From the NCBI GenBank assembly GCA_914767715.1, contig OU612066.1:5525001-5585000 (forward strand): DNA of 60,000 bases, written 5' to 3'. The stretch is from Membranipora membranacea (lineage: Eukaryota > Bryozoa > Gymnolaemata > Cheilostomatida > Membraniporidae). The position numbers and the translations under genes were made by a program. Under the pieces are notes generated by a model. That model was not told where the DNA came from, searched no databases, and saw only the letters and a list, made by a program, of their open reading frames with translations. Positions 35,076-46,222 of this stretch are shown here, piece after piece. The first letter of the stretch is position 1. Every line of letters begins with the position of its first letter.

Positions 35076-38000
35076 TTAGCGGCGGTTCATGTTAGATTTG
35101 TTTGCATTATTAAATCGTCCTTGATCTCTACTTCCACTATCCTCACGAGATTGGCCGCCGCTGCCGAAACCCCCACCTCGCCCGCCCCTAGGGTTAAACC
35201 TCTGACCATCACGTCTTACGCCCGGTCTACTTCCGCTGTGTGTTCGTTCACCTCTCGGTTTCTTCTCCTCGACATTCAGTCTATGGCCTTTGTACTCAAT
35301 CTTTTCCTGTAATAAAATACCATATTATATATAATGGACTGGTGATTGGAGAAGTAAACTAAGCTTCCTGCAGTAACTGCTAACATCAGCAGCTACATTA
35401 GATTTATACACTCTTGTATGACAGTCAAAGTGGACACAACTCCACTATGTGTTAAATGTTTGCGAGTGAGCAGTTTATTGGAGAACAGAAACTGATGTTA
35501 TAGATATACAGACACAGGATGCAACTAAAGGATCAACAAGGACACTGGCACAGTTGTGTAAAACAAGTAATCTGTTTGCATAAAACCGAAACATGCATCT
35601 TTATAGTTGAGTTGAACATAATTTACCTTTTCTGCGAGTACTTTTTGCGCCGTCTCAGCACAGTCAAACACGACAAAGCCAAACGGTATTTTGTTCATTG
35701 ACATTCTGTTTATCCTGACTTCCACCACTATACCATAGCCTACAAAAGAATAAGGTGATGTGAAATTAATATAGCGATAAATCTTCCATGAGATACCATA
35801 AATAAGCAGAAACGTAGAGCCCTCATTTTATAATATAAGTTGTAAGTATACTTTCAAACCAGCTACATTGATAACGTGACGTAGCTCTTTGCTCTCACCA
35901 ATTCACTCAATATGAAGGATATAAGTGTGCTTACTTCTGAAGAAGTCTCTAACTTCAAACTCGCTGATATTGGCAGGCAGGTTACCCACAAACACCTGTT
36001 GGTTATCTGGATATCGAGGTCTCTCAGGTCTCTTATCCTCACCACCCGATCCATCGTCTGGTCTGACTTTGTGTGCATCTCCGAATCCTCTATCTGTCTG
36101 TAGTGTCGGTCCGGGTCTGCAAGGCAAACAATGTATAGAATATCCATATCAGCAGGTGCTTCAGAGAGATTGAACTCATCTCCATAGTCAAGGTCATTTC
36201 TATTCATTTCAGCCTGTCACAGAGTCCCTCACATAAATAGCCTATCCGTAATATAGGGTCATTATGCATGTCTCATCAGATTTTAGGCTTCTGGTTTTAA
36301 CTTATAACTTGTATTATATTCTGGAAGCCCTTCTTACATTGAGCTCAGAAACTACTAACTGATGAGGACACACTCAGATTTGCAGATTACAAATTTCTAT
36401 GGGTATATAGGGGAATACGAGTAAGATTATGTTTCCTAATTGGACGAGTTCTGATATTTAGACCACATTTAAGGAACATTCTCAAACCTCAGACACTTTG
36501 ATTGCACAGTTAATGCATGGTGTTAAAAGTGATTTAATCTCCACCACCGCGGCGTTGACCAGATCAAACTAGAAAGCGTACCTGTTTCCTCTCATAGGAG
36601 CAGGTTTGTGATGGTGTGGTCTCTCAGTAGGGCTCGTGTTTGCAGGAGGAAATCCAGTAGCTGCTGGCTGTGGAGTAACAGTAGCGGTCACTGGTGCAGC
36701 AGATTCAGGGGCTGTGCCGTTCTTGTTCAACAGATTAGCCCATGAGAATGCCTTGGCTTCTACAGGTTGTTGTTGCTGTTGTTGTTCGGTAGCTACAGGT
36801 GCAGGTTCTTCTGAAACATATCCAGGCATCACATTAATCATCGAAATGGACGCACATCATAATACCCTGATTTTCAATGTGATACATTTGTATAAATGAA
36901 AAAGTAATTATTTGTACTACGAAATCATTTTGATATTTTTCACTAACCAGGTTGTGCTTGTTCAGGTTTGGGGGCAGCAGTGACGACGGGTTCAGGTTCG
37001 CTCTGTGCCTCAGGGGTGGCGGGTCTCTCTGGTTCTGGTGGGCTAAGCTCTTCCTCCATAGTGTTACCGTTAGGATAGGTAGGCTCTGGAGTAACAGATA
37101 CATCAGGCTGCTCTACGACCACAGGCTGAGCTGTCACTACAGCCTGCTGCTGGTAGTAATTATTCATCTGACTCATAGAACTCTCATCAACTGAGTCTAA
37201 AGAGAAATAAATGACTGCTTGATAATGTTTAATCTACACAGATGATGAAAGTACTAATGGCAACAAAAGACACAAAGACTGACAACAATTTCCCAAGAGG
37301 AAGTTCTATGTCTTCTTATGGTGATAGAGATTTAGATTAGCCAACAAACAAAACATGCACAAGTCAGTAAATCAGTCAAGGTCACCGTGCAACTCCCCAG
37401 TATATGGTGGGGTGGACAGCTCACCTGGTTGGGTTTGTTGGATATGTTGTTGTGGGGCGGCGGTAGGTTTCTGTGGAGTGATGTGTTGAGAGTGATCCAG
37501 CTCTTCTTCCTCATCACTATCATTGAATACTTCATCCTGATATCTGAAGATATCATTGTGGACGTAGTATTTGTTGGGAGTTTGAGGAGCGAGCACAAAA
37601 GTTTGCATGAATCTCCTCAATGGCTCCTGGTTATTAGACAGTTCACCAGTGACCTAAAAGAAGAATCATGTTCAGGATTAATCACTGTGAAAATAATGTG
37701 AATATTATAATATGCTGACACTATGCGTAGAGTATATTATAATGTGCACAAACTAAATGCTGATGCAGATTTCGTAAAAAGTACATAACTCTGATCTCTA
37801 GAGTAAAAATTGGAATCTCTCAGAACCATGATCACCATTACAAAGTACAATGCATTGTTACTTCAGGTTATATTTTCTCTCAAGTCAGCATATTCTCAAA
37901 ACTCAACAATGATCATTACCAGAAGTCATACATCTAACTGCCAAACATAAATGAAATTTGGAGGAGGGTGGTTACGCCTACCTGAACAACGACTGCAGTT

Positions 38001-38809
38001 CCCACAGTGGCCTGGCTATCCACATATCTAATCTTGGCATGGCAATCATTGAACTTCAGGGACATAATCTTCTTATGGATCTCCTACAACAAATATCAGT
38101 CAGTCAAACCGTCATCACTCAAACAGGTGTGTGATCACTATCAGAACAAAAGAACGGTAAGATACAGCAGCGGATCAACAGTTCAATATATGAACAAGTT
38201 TCAAAATTATCCTCCTGATAGCCATCGCATACACAGAGAAAGGTATGAGTTGTCATGTATTTTGCATATTAAGACTGTGAGGGTGTTACTAGATTAGCAC
38301 ATGACTTACAGTTTGGCCGATGACAGGAGATTGTTCCTCATCACCTGGCTTTTCATTTCCACCATGAATAAAACTAGAGTTGTTACTGTAAAATCTGAAA
38401 CATAAGACAATGAATGAAGATGTATCAGGGACCGCAACGTTTAGAGAAGACATTGATAAGAAACTGTTGAAATTCATGTCATTGAATTCTATTATATTGA
38501 ACAAGGTTACTAAATTGAATGCTGTTTTGTAAATATATCCATGGTAGGTATATCTACCATCTTGATATATTAGGCTTTTTTTAATGAAAGTCTTTGCATA
38601 CACCAATGGGTTCGGAGTACACTCTTACTCCTTGGCACAACAAACAGATTCTACTAAAAAACTTCCGTCGTATTCTAAACCAGAAGCAGTGTATAAGTTA
38701 GAGTGACCCACCTGTGGAGGTATTGTGGTGCTTCATTGAGTAATGTGTAGTACTGTCGAACAAACTCGCGTCCGACGCATTGGGGACTAGGTGAAACGTC
38801 CATTACCAT
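35076..38809 (-). CDS. G3BP: Ras-GAP SH3-binding protein (G3BP / Rasputin)
   Basis: Nine exons keep phase: 38809-38712 (ATG), 38394-38310, 38083-37982, 37653-37425, 37196-36948, 36810-36582, 36116-35935, 35739-35627 and 35306-35076 (TAA); 505 aa against 466-482 in human paralogues. Residues 1-138 are the NTF2-like domain, with [16 protein letters not shown], the SSFIHGG loop and [11 protein letters not shown] then [11 protein letters not shown]. An acidic stretch ([10 protein letters not shown]) and a long Pro/Gln/Glu-rich linker with a Q6 run follow. The RRM is at about 370-446, with RNP2 VFVGNL and RNP1-like IPFGFVVF, then NVEEKKPRG and a C-terminal RGG region. G3BP nucleates stress granules by binding RNA and partner proteins in the cytoplasm. 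A second start at the next Met (codon 3) is possible. The gene is divergent from the small gene at 43.2 kb. Confidence 0.96.
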
Positions 38810-39839
38810 GACTTATATCTTATTCTACAACAGAAAACATCTTTACATTCTCTTGCCATCTATTCTTACAAATAATGACAATAACAAAGAATGTTTATAC
38901 GTATAACTTTCTTGATCAACACGATCAACATGATGCATATCATGTAACTTTGTTGATGTGAGTCATCTTAGAATTCCAGGCAATTAACTTCCTACACTGC
39001 ATAATTTTATATATCCATTCAATGACCCTTCCCAAGGTGATTCACCTGGATGATAACTGAACCATACATTGAGGGATTACTGTTAATTGTCATATACCCG
39101 ACTTAGAATGCCTGTGATGACCAGATGACCTGCTGGGCAAGTTGGTTAACTGGCCGACTTTATATTCATGACAATTAACTCCCTGGCCCGAACAACAAAC
39201 AAAAACCAACATCAAAACAACAAATTATTATTAGCTCAGAGAATTTACATCATCACTACATGTTTCATCTTTTGTATAAAGATTGAATTGCTGAGAAGGA
39301 TATGACTATGAATTTAGAAGAAGTTAAAAAATTAACACTTACTATTACCAACTTACAAAGTTATGTTTACTGTTACCCTACCATGACATTTGTTGTGATT
39401 GAAACAAAGATATAACATAACTACACTAAAGATCCAACATTTGGGATAAAACCACTCACATATTTCACCCATGAAGTGGGTATTTTTTGTGAAGGTGACA
39501 TGAATAAAATCACATAATGCATTACGGTTCCTTCTCATTTGTATCAAGACATGCCTGCAGATATCACCAAATGGAAAAACCATGGTAATTTTCACCTCAC
39601 AAAGCACTTCAGACTGGGACTTAGTGACTGACTGTTAGCTGGTCTCAGAATGATGGTTAAGCTGTCGATGTATTCATGCCACAATGGTTTTGGGTAAGGC
39701 TTGGAGTAAATTTCTGTAATACTAAAAAAGTAATTTTATAATCCTGTGCACTACACGATATTCTAACTGGTGACATAGTGTTTGGTGCTCGTTCTCAATC
39801 AGGGTATTATGGATGAAAGCAAGAGCTCTCTATCACCAT
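38810..39839. other. 5' flank of G3BP
   Basis: No exon was recognised. The G3BP 5' UTR and promoter should lie in the left part. The sequence TCTTATTCTACAACAG just upstream of the ATG could include a splice acceptor region on the minus strand but is not clear. Confidence 0.4.
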
Positions 39840-40131
39840 GTTTCCATGTAAGTTTCGAGGTCGGCCTAGATCTTGGCTCGATCTCGAAATATGCAGTCAT
39901 TCCCATGTTAGAGCTGAGAAAATAAAACATCAAAAATATCTGCCACCGCCGGGATTTGAACCTCGGCCTCACGCCGTCAGAGTCTTTGATGCTAACCGCT
40001 CGGCCACGAGCTGTACTGCGTGCCGACATGTGTGAGCTAAACCTTTGAGCTCAGGGCGACCTCAGAGGCAGTTCCATAGCTCGAACCTAAGGCTAATTAG
40101 CCTCAGGTCGACCTCATACCTACCATGGAAA
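39840..40131. mobile_element. TIR-bounded element with internal tRNA-like segment
   Basis: The ends are imperfect inverted repeats. The left reads GTTTCCATGTAAGTTTCGAG continuing GTCGGCCT. The right, reverse-complemented, reads TTTCCATGGTAGGTATGAGG continuing TCGACCT. Together that is about 27 aligned bases with few changes and one gap. There is no transposase. The interior carries pol III A-box and B-box-like sequences on the minus strand (next entry). It combines a MITE-like outline with a SINE-like core. The flanking bases do not show a clear target-site duplication. Confidence 0.7.
39942..40014 (-). other. tRNA-like (SINE head) sequence, not a functional tRNA
   Basis: On the minus strand TGGCCGAGCGGTTA is a good pol III A-box with D-arm character, and GGTTCAAATCC about 35 bases downstream is a near-consensus B-box. 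The anticodon arm pairs poorly and lacks the U before the candidate anticodon. The T-stem has mismatches and the acceptor ends do not pair, so it is a tRNA-derived sequence. The TGGCCGAG start suggests a Ser or Leu tRNA origin, though the variable arm is not clearly preserved. Confidence 0.7.
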
Positions 40132-41908
40132 TGCAGTGAATGTCAACAGAGCGGGAGGCTTCATGACAGCTTGCAAGGATTTGTCACTTTTATCACAGAC
40201 AATCCCAAAAACAAACACAAAAGTGAGTTATATGCTTTAAGGAGATGAATACATTCACTGTCTGCAATTTGGTTCGAATTTGGGGGCTAAACAATTTTGA
40301 TGCCATCACAAACTAGTGAAAATCAAGAATGATTAGACCGTCTGCTTACTGTTCCTGAGATTTATGTGACATTTATTAACGTCTTCCTAAATCAGCTAAG
40401 TGTAATTGCCTTAATATTTTATTCCAAAGGTAAACAATAGGCTGAGTTGAATGCAGGCATAGATTTTGACTTCAAACCAATTTGCCACCCATGAAAACCC
40501 CATAGACTTGATGGCGGTAGATATACCTGCACTATGTGCGAGCCAAGTCATAGGTAGAGGAATCCAATCCAAGTAACAAAGTCAAGTCACAGTTAAGTGA
40601 AACAGTGGTTTTAAATTAGAGCAGTCACATAGTCTTTTTCCATCATCAACAAGCCTTTGCAGAACGGTACCAGAAAGATAAATCAGATACTCTTAGTATA
40701 TTTAGTAAAAGTTGGCGCACACACATGACAAATACCCACCATAATTTATTTCAAAATTGATAATTCATAATTCATTGATTGATTGATCACCCACACAGTG
40801 ACAGTAGAGTAGCAGTCATTCCTCTCACTTCACTGAGCACTGGTACTTAGCAATCACTGGTCAGACTAAGTAAGAATGTAGGCCTGAATCCATTCAACAA
40901 ATAATCATTCAATCATCTCAAGAATGAAGAAAGAAGAGTGAAAAATGATGATGATAGTGGACCTTAGTCAGTGGAGTATCATGTTTCTAGAGAATAATTG
41001 AATTGACTCCATCAAACGTACCAAAATGTAAGCCTGCCAATGGGTGTGCTGAAACTTGGACAAAGAAGATTATCAGCTGTCAGAAATTGAGAGAGAGTCA
41101 CAAAGTCAGCAAATAAGTAATCAGTTTGAGTAGAAAGAGTGAATGATGAATAAAAATAAATAAATAATAATAATTGAGAGAAGTAAAATTACTAAATTAA
41201 ACTTGATACAGAATTATTTTGAGACAAAGTTACCTTGTAATTCTCTGAAATAAATATGTGTTGTTTCCCTGGCCACCAAGAGGAATGTTATGCTTGTAGA
41301 TTGACTTAGTAGAGAGTATGTGGGTGAGAAATTTTTGAACAGATTTGGTAGGAAGTTTCCCTTATTCTTTTCCCATGCACCAATGCGCAAGATGTTGTTA
41401 ATTCATTGACCTAATGCGCATTTGTTTAGAATTTTTTATTATTTTTCACCCACCTATCCAGTATTAGAATTTATATTTTTTTTTTTTAATTTTCCTTTCT
41501 TCATGTTTCATCATAAATTTCACTAGTTCATCATTTAATAAGTTATAATGAGAATTATTCTTTTTTTTCATCAACCAATTATTACTTTATAGTCTGTTTC
41601 CATGGTGACCCATAGGCAAATATCATCATTATGATCATTATCATGGGATGGAAGCTGTGACTTACAATTGAACATTGGCTGGACTCTCTTACTTTGTCTC
41701 ATTGAATCGGAATATCAATGGTTAACAGAGATCTCCCACTACTTGTTTTTCTGATTGATTGTTGTAGCAAGCGGTTTTAGCAAGAAGTAAAACTTGGTTT
41801 TAGTCTAGCTAGTGCTTCATTTCATCATAGTACTATAGTGACATTATTGGCAAACTGAATTGGCATTGCATACAGTAGTCTTTGAATCTTTGTTAAGGAC
41901 TTCAGTCA
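40132..41908. other. No gene seen
   Basis: This is AT-rich DNA with T-runs (about 41470-41490 and 41560-41570). No exon with usable splice sites and recognisable content was found. Confidence 0.5.
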
Positions 41909-41948
41909 GTCCTACCATGGAGTTAATCTCTAACTCCATGGTCCTACC
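41909..41948. repeat. Palindrome flanked by 8-bp direct repeats
   Basis: Arms ACCATGGAGTTA (41914-41925) and TAACTCCATGGT (41931-41942) are exact reverse complements around 5 bases. The sequence GTCCTACC occurs on both sides, 41909-41916 and 41941-41948, as expected for a duplicated target. The repeat and arms overlap by three bases. Confidence 0.75.
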
Positions 41949-42250
41949 AATGAACTAAGTTTAGTCCAATGTATGATGGTCCTACATATATTGGACAAGA
42001 AGCAACTTGTTCCTTCTGTGGTGGTGGAGTGACATTGAATGCAAAAGTTGTATCGAGACGCTATGTTATAAAGCAGAAAGCAGGGGTATCCATTGGCAGG
42101 CCAAATAAGCATCCGGTCGGCATCCGGCGTTTGTCCGAGTGCCAACCCGACAACTGTTGGATGCCAAATAGGCATCAGGTTGCATATAACGCATCTGGAT
42201 ACAAGAAGAAGATGTGTTGAAGACAGCCATGATACATCATTGGGGCAACA

Positions 42251-42410
42251 ATCCCATCTGGATGACGTGGTTACTGCATATATCACTGCTCCAAGCCCAT
42301 CCGGATGGGTTTGTTACATTAAATATTATTACTGCTCCAAGTCAATCCAAACAGGTTTGTTGCAGTAAATATTACCGCTCCAAGCCCATCCAGATGAGTA
42401 TTTGGCAACC
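42251..42410. repeat. Short tandem repeat, 43-46 bp, about 3.5 copies
   Basis: Units carrying CTGCTCCAAGCCCATCCGGA and then a TTTGTT-rich part plus AAATATTA start near 42285, 42331 and 42374, with a weaker unit before. A related pair GCCAAATA(A/G)GCATC(C/A)GG lies just upstream at about 42100-42180. Open frames on both strands here are repeat artefacts. Confidence 0.7.
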
Positions 42411-43172
42411 AACAATCGCCAAATGGCCTTCCGTATGGGTTCTTGACAGTCACACTTTGAGACTGATACAAGATTAAATTGATGGTCAGTTAGAACTTCC
42501 AAAAGGGTATGATGATTGAATGACTGTATGATTATTTATTGCCAAAGTAAGAATGTTAGGCAAGTCTTTCATTAAATAATATGGTTCACAAAATTTGTTT
42601 AACTGCGGTTCTGGCAGATGTAACAAATGGGTCAGGGCATCTCTCTGAATGTCAGCGCTTGGTGTAAGGACACCAACTATTTATCAGTTGAAGATTATGA
42701 TTTAATTGTTATATCTACTTGGTGGTATTGGATAGTTATTTCATAGACTAGTTGTAAAAGTATTAATGATGAATTACAGATAAATCTGTTGTATCCCCAT
42801 GATGGCTATTTTGTGACATAACAGGAAATAATATTGCAACGATGCACTGAGAATTCACCATAAATACTTTGCGTTGTGACACCCACACATGTTGAACCTT
42901 CAATAGCAGTACTAGGCTAAATTCATTGGAAAAGAACCTTGTCATTGTCTTTTGATCTCTGTAGCAGCTCCTGATGGAACCCAGAAAGCTTTTGTCAAAG
43001 CGTGATATTGGGATGACCAACAACCTGCACATACGCAATTTCAATCGCATTTGAAACGAGGTCTTTTATTATACAGTGTGTTGCAGTGGATTTTGCCTGT
43101 AAACCACTGGTATTAGGCCAGCCCTACAATGAACTACCTCAATATCTTGTGATTTCTGTTGTTGTAGAGATT
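42411..43172. other. 5' flank of the 43.2-kb gene
   Basis: No coding exon was recognised. TTCTGTTGTTGTAG at about 43154-43167 just before the first coding exon looks like a splice acceptor, so a non-coding 5' exon may lie in this stretch. Confidence 0.45.
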
Positions 43173-44497
43173 ATGGGAACTCAGTACCATAATGAGGCGT
43201 TGAGAAAAGCCAGGTTATTAGAGCGAGCTAAAGCAGCGAGGGACTTTTACGGGCCAAATATCTATAAGGTTTGTTGGTCTAAGTATACCTTACCTTTGAC
43301 TTACTAATCTGCTGATTGAAAGAAAAATTACTGTAGTATGACAGTCCATCATGCTGTCATGTCATCATCCACCACAGTTTGTGGACTGGCATATGTGTCA
43401 AATTTAAGTTCTGAAAAAAGGAAGAATTTAAGCTCATTGCATAAAAAAACTGCTTTGGTTGTGGACTGCATTGACACCTGAGCAAATATTGTTCTACTGT
43501 TTAGGCAATGGAGCATCAGGGTTTTTATTTTATTATCGTAATCTTCGGTTTGTGTCTTTAGAAAAAGAAATATCGTCAAATGACATTCATATACATCCTC
43601 AATTCTATTTTTCAGGATGAAACCAGAGATCGACAGCAAGCAACCAGAATCATTTCAGGAATAAAAGGCCAAGCCAGTAACCAGAATAATTATGATAGGT
43701 GAGCTTAGCTCACAGCCTCAAAAAGATCTGTTTTTCTATTAAGAACATGCCAAGTGTAGGCAAAAAGTAAACATTTCATTGTGGGAGATATGAAAATGTT
43801 AAGCATAACTTGAAGTTGTCTTCTGTCCGCACATGTTTAGTGAGAAAACTAATTTATAGTTTTAATCCCTGGTAAATACAATTACATTTTGGGGTTTATT
43901 CATAACACAACCTTTTCCCCTACTACAGCAACATTATTATAAGTACTTGGTATCTAAATGGAACCAGAGTACACAACTCGGGCTGAATTTCATTGCATGA
44001 AAACATCCGGAAATTTGCTTCACACCAATAAAGTAGTAATCATTTTTTTTATTTAGAACCTTTAAAGAACATTTAAAAAGCTCAAGGCACAATATGCAAG
44101 CGGGGAAAATAATTTCAACATCGTCTTAAACTACTGTATTTAAGGCATCGTATTCTCACTAAATTGAGATCAGGTATAACACAGCTAGAAATCAAAACCA
44201 GCGAGTTCCTTAGTCTTTACCCTGTTAGGAGTTTGTATCTTAATCAGACATCTCTAATTAAATACCTCATAAAACACTGGAAGCCACTGTTACTGGGTTA
44301 ACTGAGGAAGCGATTCTTTTTGCAGGACAGATAGGTTTGATCCAGCAGACTTGATCGGTGCTGAAAGGAATCGGCAAGCTTATGACCACAGCCGCCATGG
44401 ACCTGTCCGGCCGGACACAAACTGGCATATGAGGATGGAAGCCAACTCAATGTATGGAAACAAACCTAAATACATGACTAATGTATGGAAAGGTTAG
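43173..44497 (+). CDS. Small 116-aa protein of unknown family
   Basis: Three exons keep phase: 43173-43268, 43616-43698 and 44326-44497 (TAG). Acceptors are strong (CTATTTTTCAG, CTTTTTGCAG), the middle donor is GTGAGC and the first is a weaker GTTTGT. The ATG at 43173 is the first in the exon; the exon may begin 5 bases earlier at an AG, so an upstream coding exon cannot be excluded. The product is soluble, rich in Arg, Asn, Tyr and Gln, with an N-terminal basic helix (NEALRKARLLERAKAARDF) and a Tyr/Trp/Met-rich C-terminus (DTNWHMRMEANSMYGNKPKY). No signal peptide or membrane segment is seen. I do not recognise it. The extended aromatic and basic composition would suit a filament- or microtubule-binding peptide, but that is speculation. 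Confidence 0.68.
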
Positions 44498-46173
44498 AGA
44501 GTCACGACCATACTTTCTGTCGCAATTCTCATCATTACAAGATCCATGTAAATGTATGCGTGTTTAAAATTCTAGGAGAATAAAAATTAGCAATAATCTG
44601 CTCAAATATTTGCAATCTCTGCTCAATTTATACCAAGCTTTACCAGTTGATTTTTCTACTGTGGGTGGTTGATTTTATTATCATTACAATGATTGATGTT
44701 CCAATGAACTTAGTAAGACCTTTTTTTGCATTCCAGTCTATCCAGGATTTTGACATTGCTCAATTTTAATTCATGAGAAGCGTCACTAGGTTAATCTATG
44801 TGTAGGATGAAAGTGTTTTGCACAGTCATGTACTTGTTCAAGTTTTTTAGGATTTTACTCCCGTCTAGTGGTTTTCAAACCGCAAAGCTGAAGTGTTTGA
44901 TTGTAGATTCTCTTGAAATAAGTTGATGCAGAGGCTGATTTCTGTTCAATGGTTCAGGCTGAGTGCCCTTTCTGGTTAAAGCGAGTCATTCAGAGTTTTG
45001 TTATTTTGTCATGTCCCATTACTCACAGGATAGAAAGCTTTTCTAGTCTCAATGGAGTCTATTTATATTTTTTTGCGGTTTTATTACAATTTGCTCAAAC
45101 ACATTTTCACTTTCTTTATACTGCTATAGTGTTAATGCCAAATTTTTTAATGTGTGCAAAAAACATCAAGTTCTTTTCTGCGGATGTTAATGCAATAAAA
45201 ATAAGATAATATCTACAAAAATTCTGCCTAAATGTTTCTTGTTTCATGGATAATCCCGTGTGCGCGTACACCTACACTACAAATTACGTGCTCACAGGGA
45301 ATACGGGTTTTATAGTAGTGCTGAGTGCTACAATTACTTATTGGTACAGTTGAACTGTGTAGGCTTTTACGTATCTTATATCATACCGAAGAGCTTGTAG
45401 AAAAATGAGGCAGCTATATGTGAATGAGACAGTGGCAATACCAGTTCCGGGTGGTAACAATACAACCTTGAATAAATGGAATACATTGAAGATGATACGA
45501 TAATATGTACAGAATTAATTACTGATAACATCACTGAGGAACGTGGCTTATATTAAAATGAAAATATTGTAAATTATGAGCTGCACCCCCTTCCCCCCTC
45601 CCCATTCGCTAGCTCACATGAAGAGACAAAAACTAGTGGGTCATCCAGACCTAGTCTGGAGTGTAACTCAAATTGTACCTTGCATTAGAAAAGGCTATAA
45701 AGGAGAGAACTGCAAGAAACCTCCTAAACCAGTATCAGAGAATGGAACATAGCTCTATTTTTAAAACAAATTACCATTTATTTCCACAATATTATGCCTT
45801 GGTGTAATAATAGACTGGTCCAAATTGGATCAACTTCCTAATGCGGTGCAAATGATTTGTCTCTGTCATGAGTCTTTGGGTCCTTCCCCTGTTAGTCTGT
45901 TATGATTGAAATGATTCCCGGGTTTCCATTAACTCCCTTGACAAATCATGATTGAGAAGTGCCCCTCTTGTTCTGTGTTCTTGTTCTGTGTGATGTTCAG
46001 CATGGCTATGCACATGGTCGGCACATAAAACTTTAATCTCATGTCATAAAGCAATTAAACGGTATGACACTACATTGCGGTGAAGAAAAAGGTTTCCAGA
46101 TTCTAGATCACTAGTCCCACGCATTCATCCTCCGCATTTGGCTCAAGCCTCAGGCCCCATACTAACTCAGACA
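44498..46173. other. 3' flank and intergenic DNA
   Basis: AATAAA at 44579-44584 is a likely poly(A) signal for the preceding gene. No exon was supported further on. Pyrimidine-rich runs occur near 45588-45602. Confidence 0.5.
44579..44584 (+). promoter_or_regulatory. Poly(A) signal of the 43.2-kb gene
   Basis: AATAAA lies 82 bases after the TAG. Confidence 0.55.
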
Positions 46174-46222
46174 GTGTTATCAGAGACTATAGATATATAT
46201 TATCTATAGTCTCTGGTGTTAT
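46174..46222. repeat. 35-bp palindrome flanked by 7-bp direct repeats
   Basis: Arms CAGAGACTATAGATA (46181-46195) and TATCTATAGTCTCTG (46201-46215) are perfect 15-bp reverse complements around a 5-base TA centre. GTGTTAT is present exactly at both borders (46174-46180 and 46216-46222). The layout is that of a minimal inserted hairpin with its target-site duplication. Confidence 0.85.

Noticed and set aside
37387-37701. 104-codon plus-strand open frame, and similar ones at 36636-36899 and 36952-37194
   Set aside because: They are antisense shadows of G3BP exons 4-6.
39942-40014. Functional Ser/Leu tRNA gene on the minus strand
   Set aside because: A-box and B-box are good, but the acceptor, T-stem and anticodon arms do not pair properly and U33 is missing.
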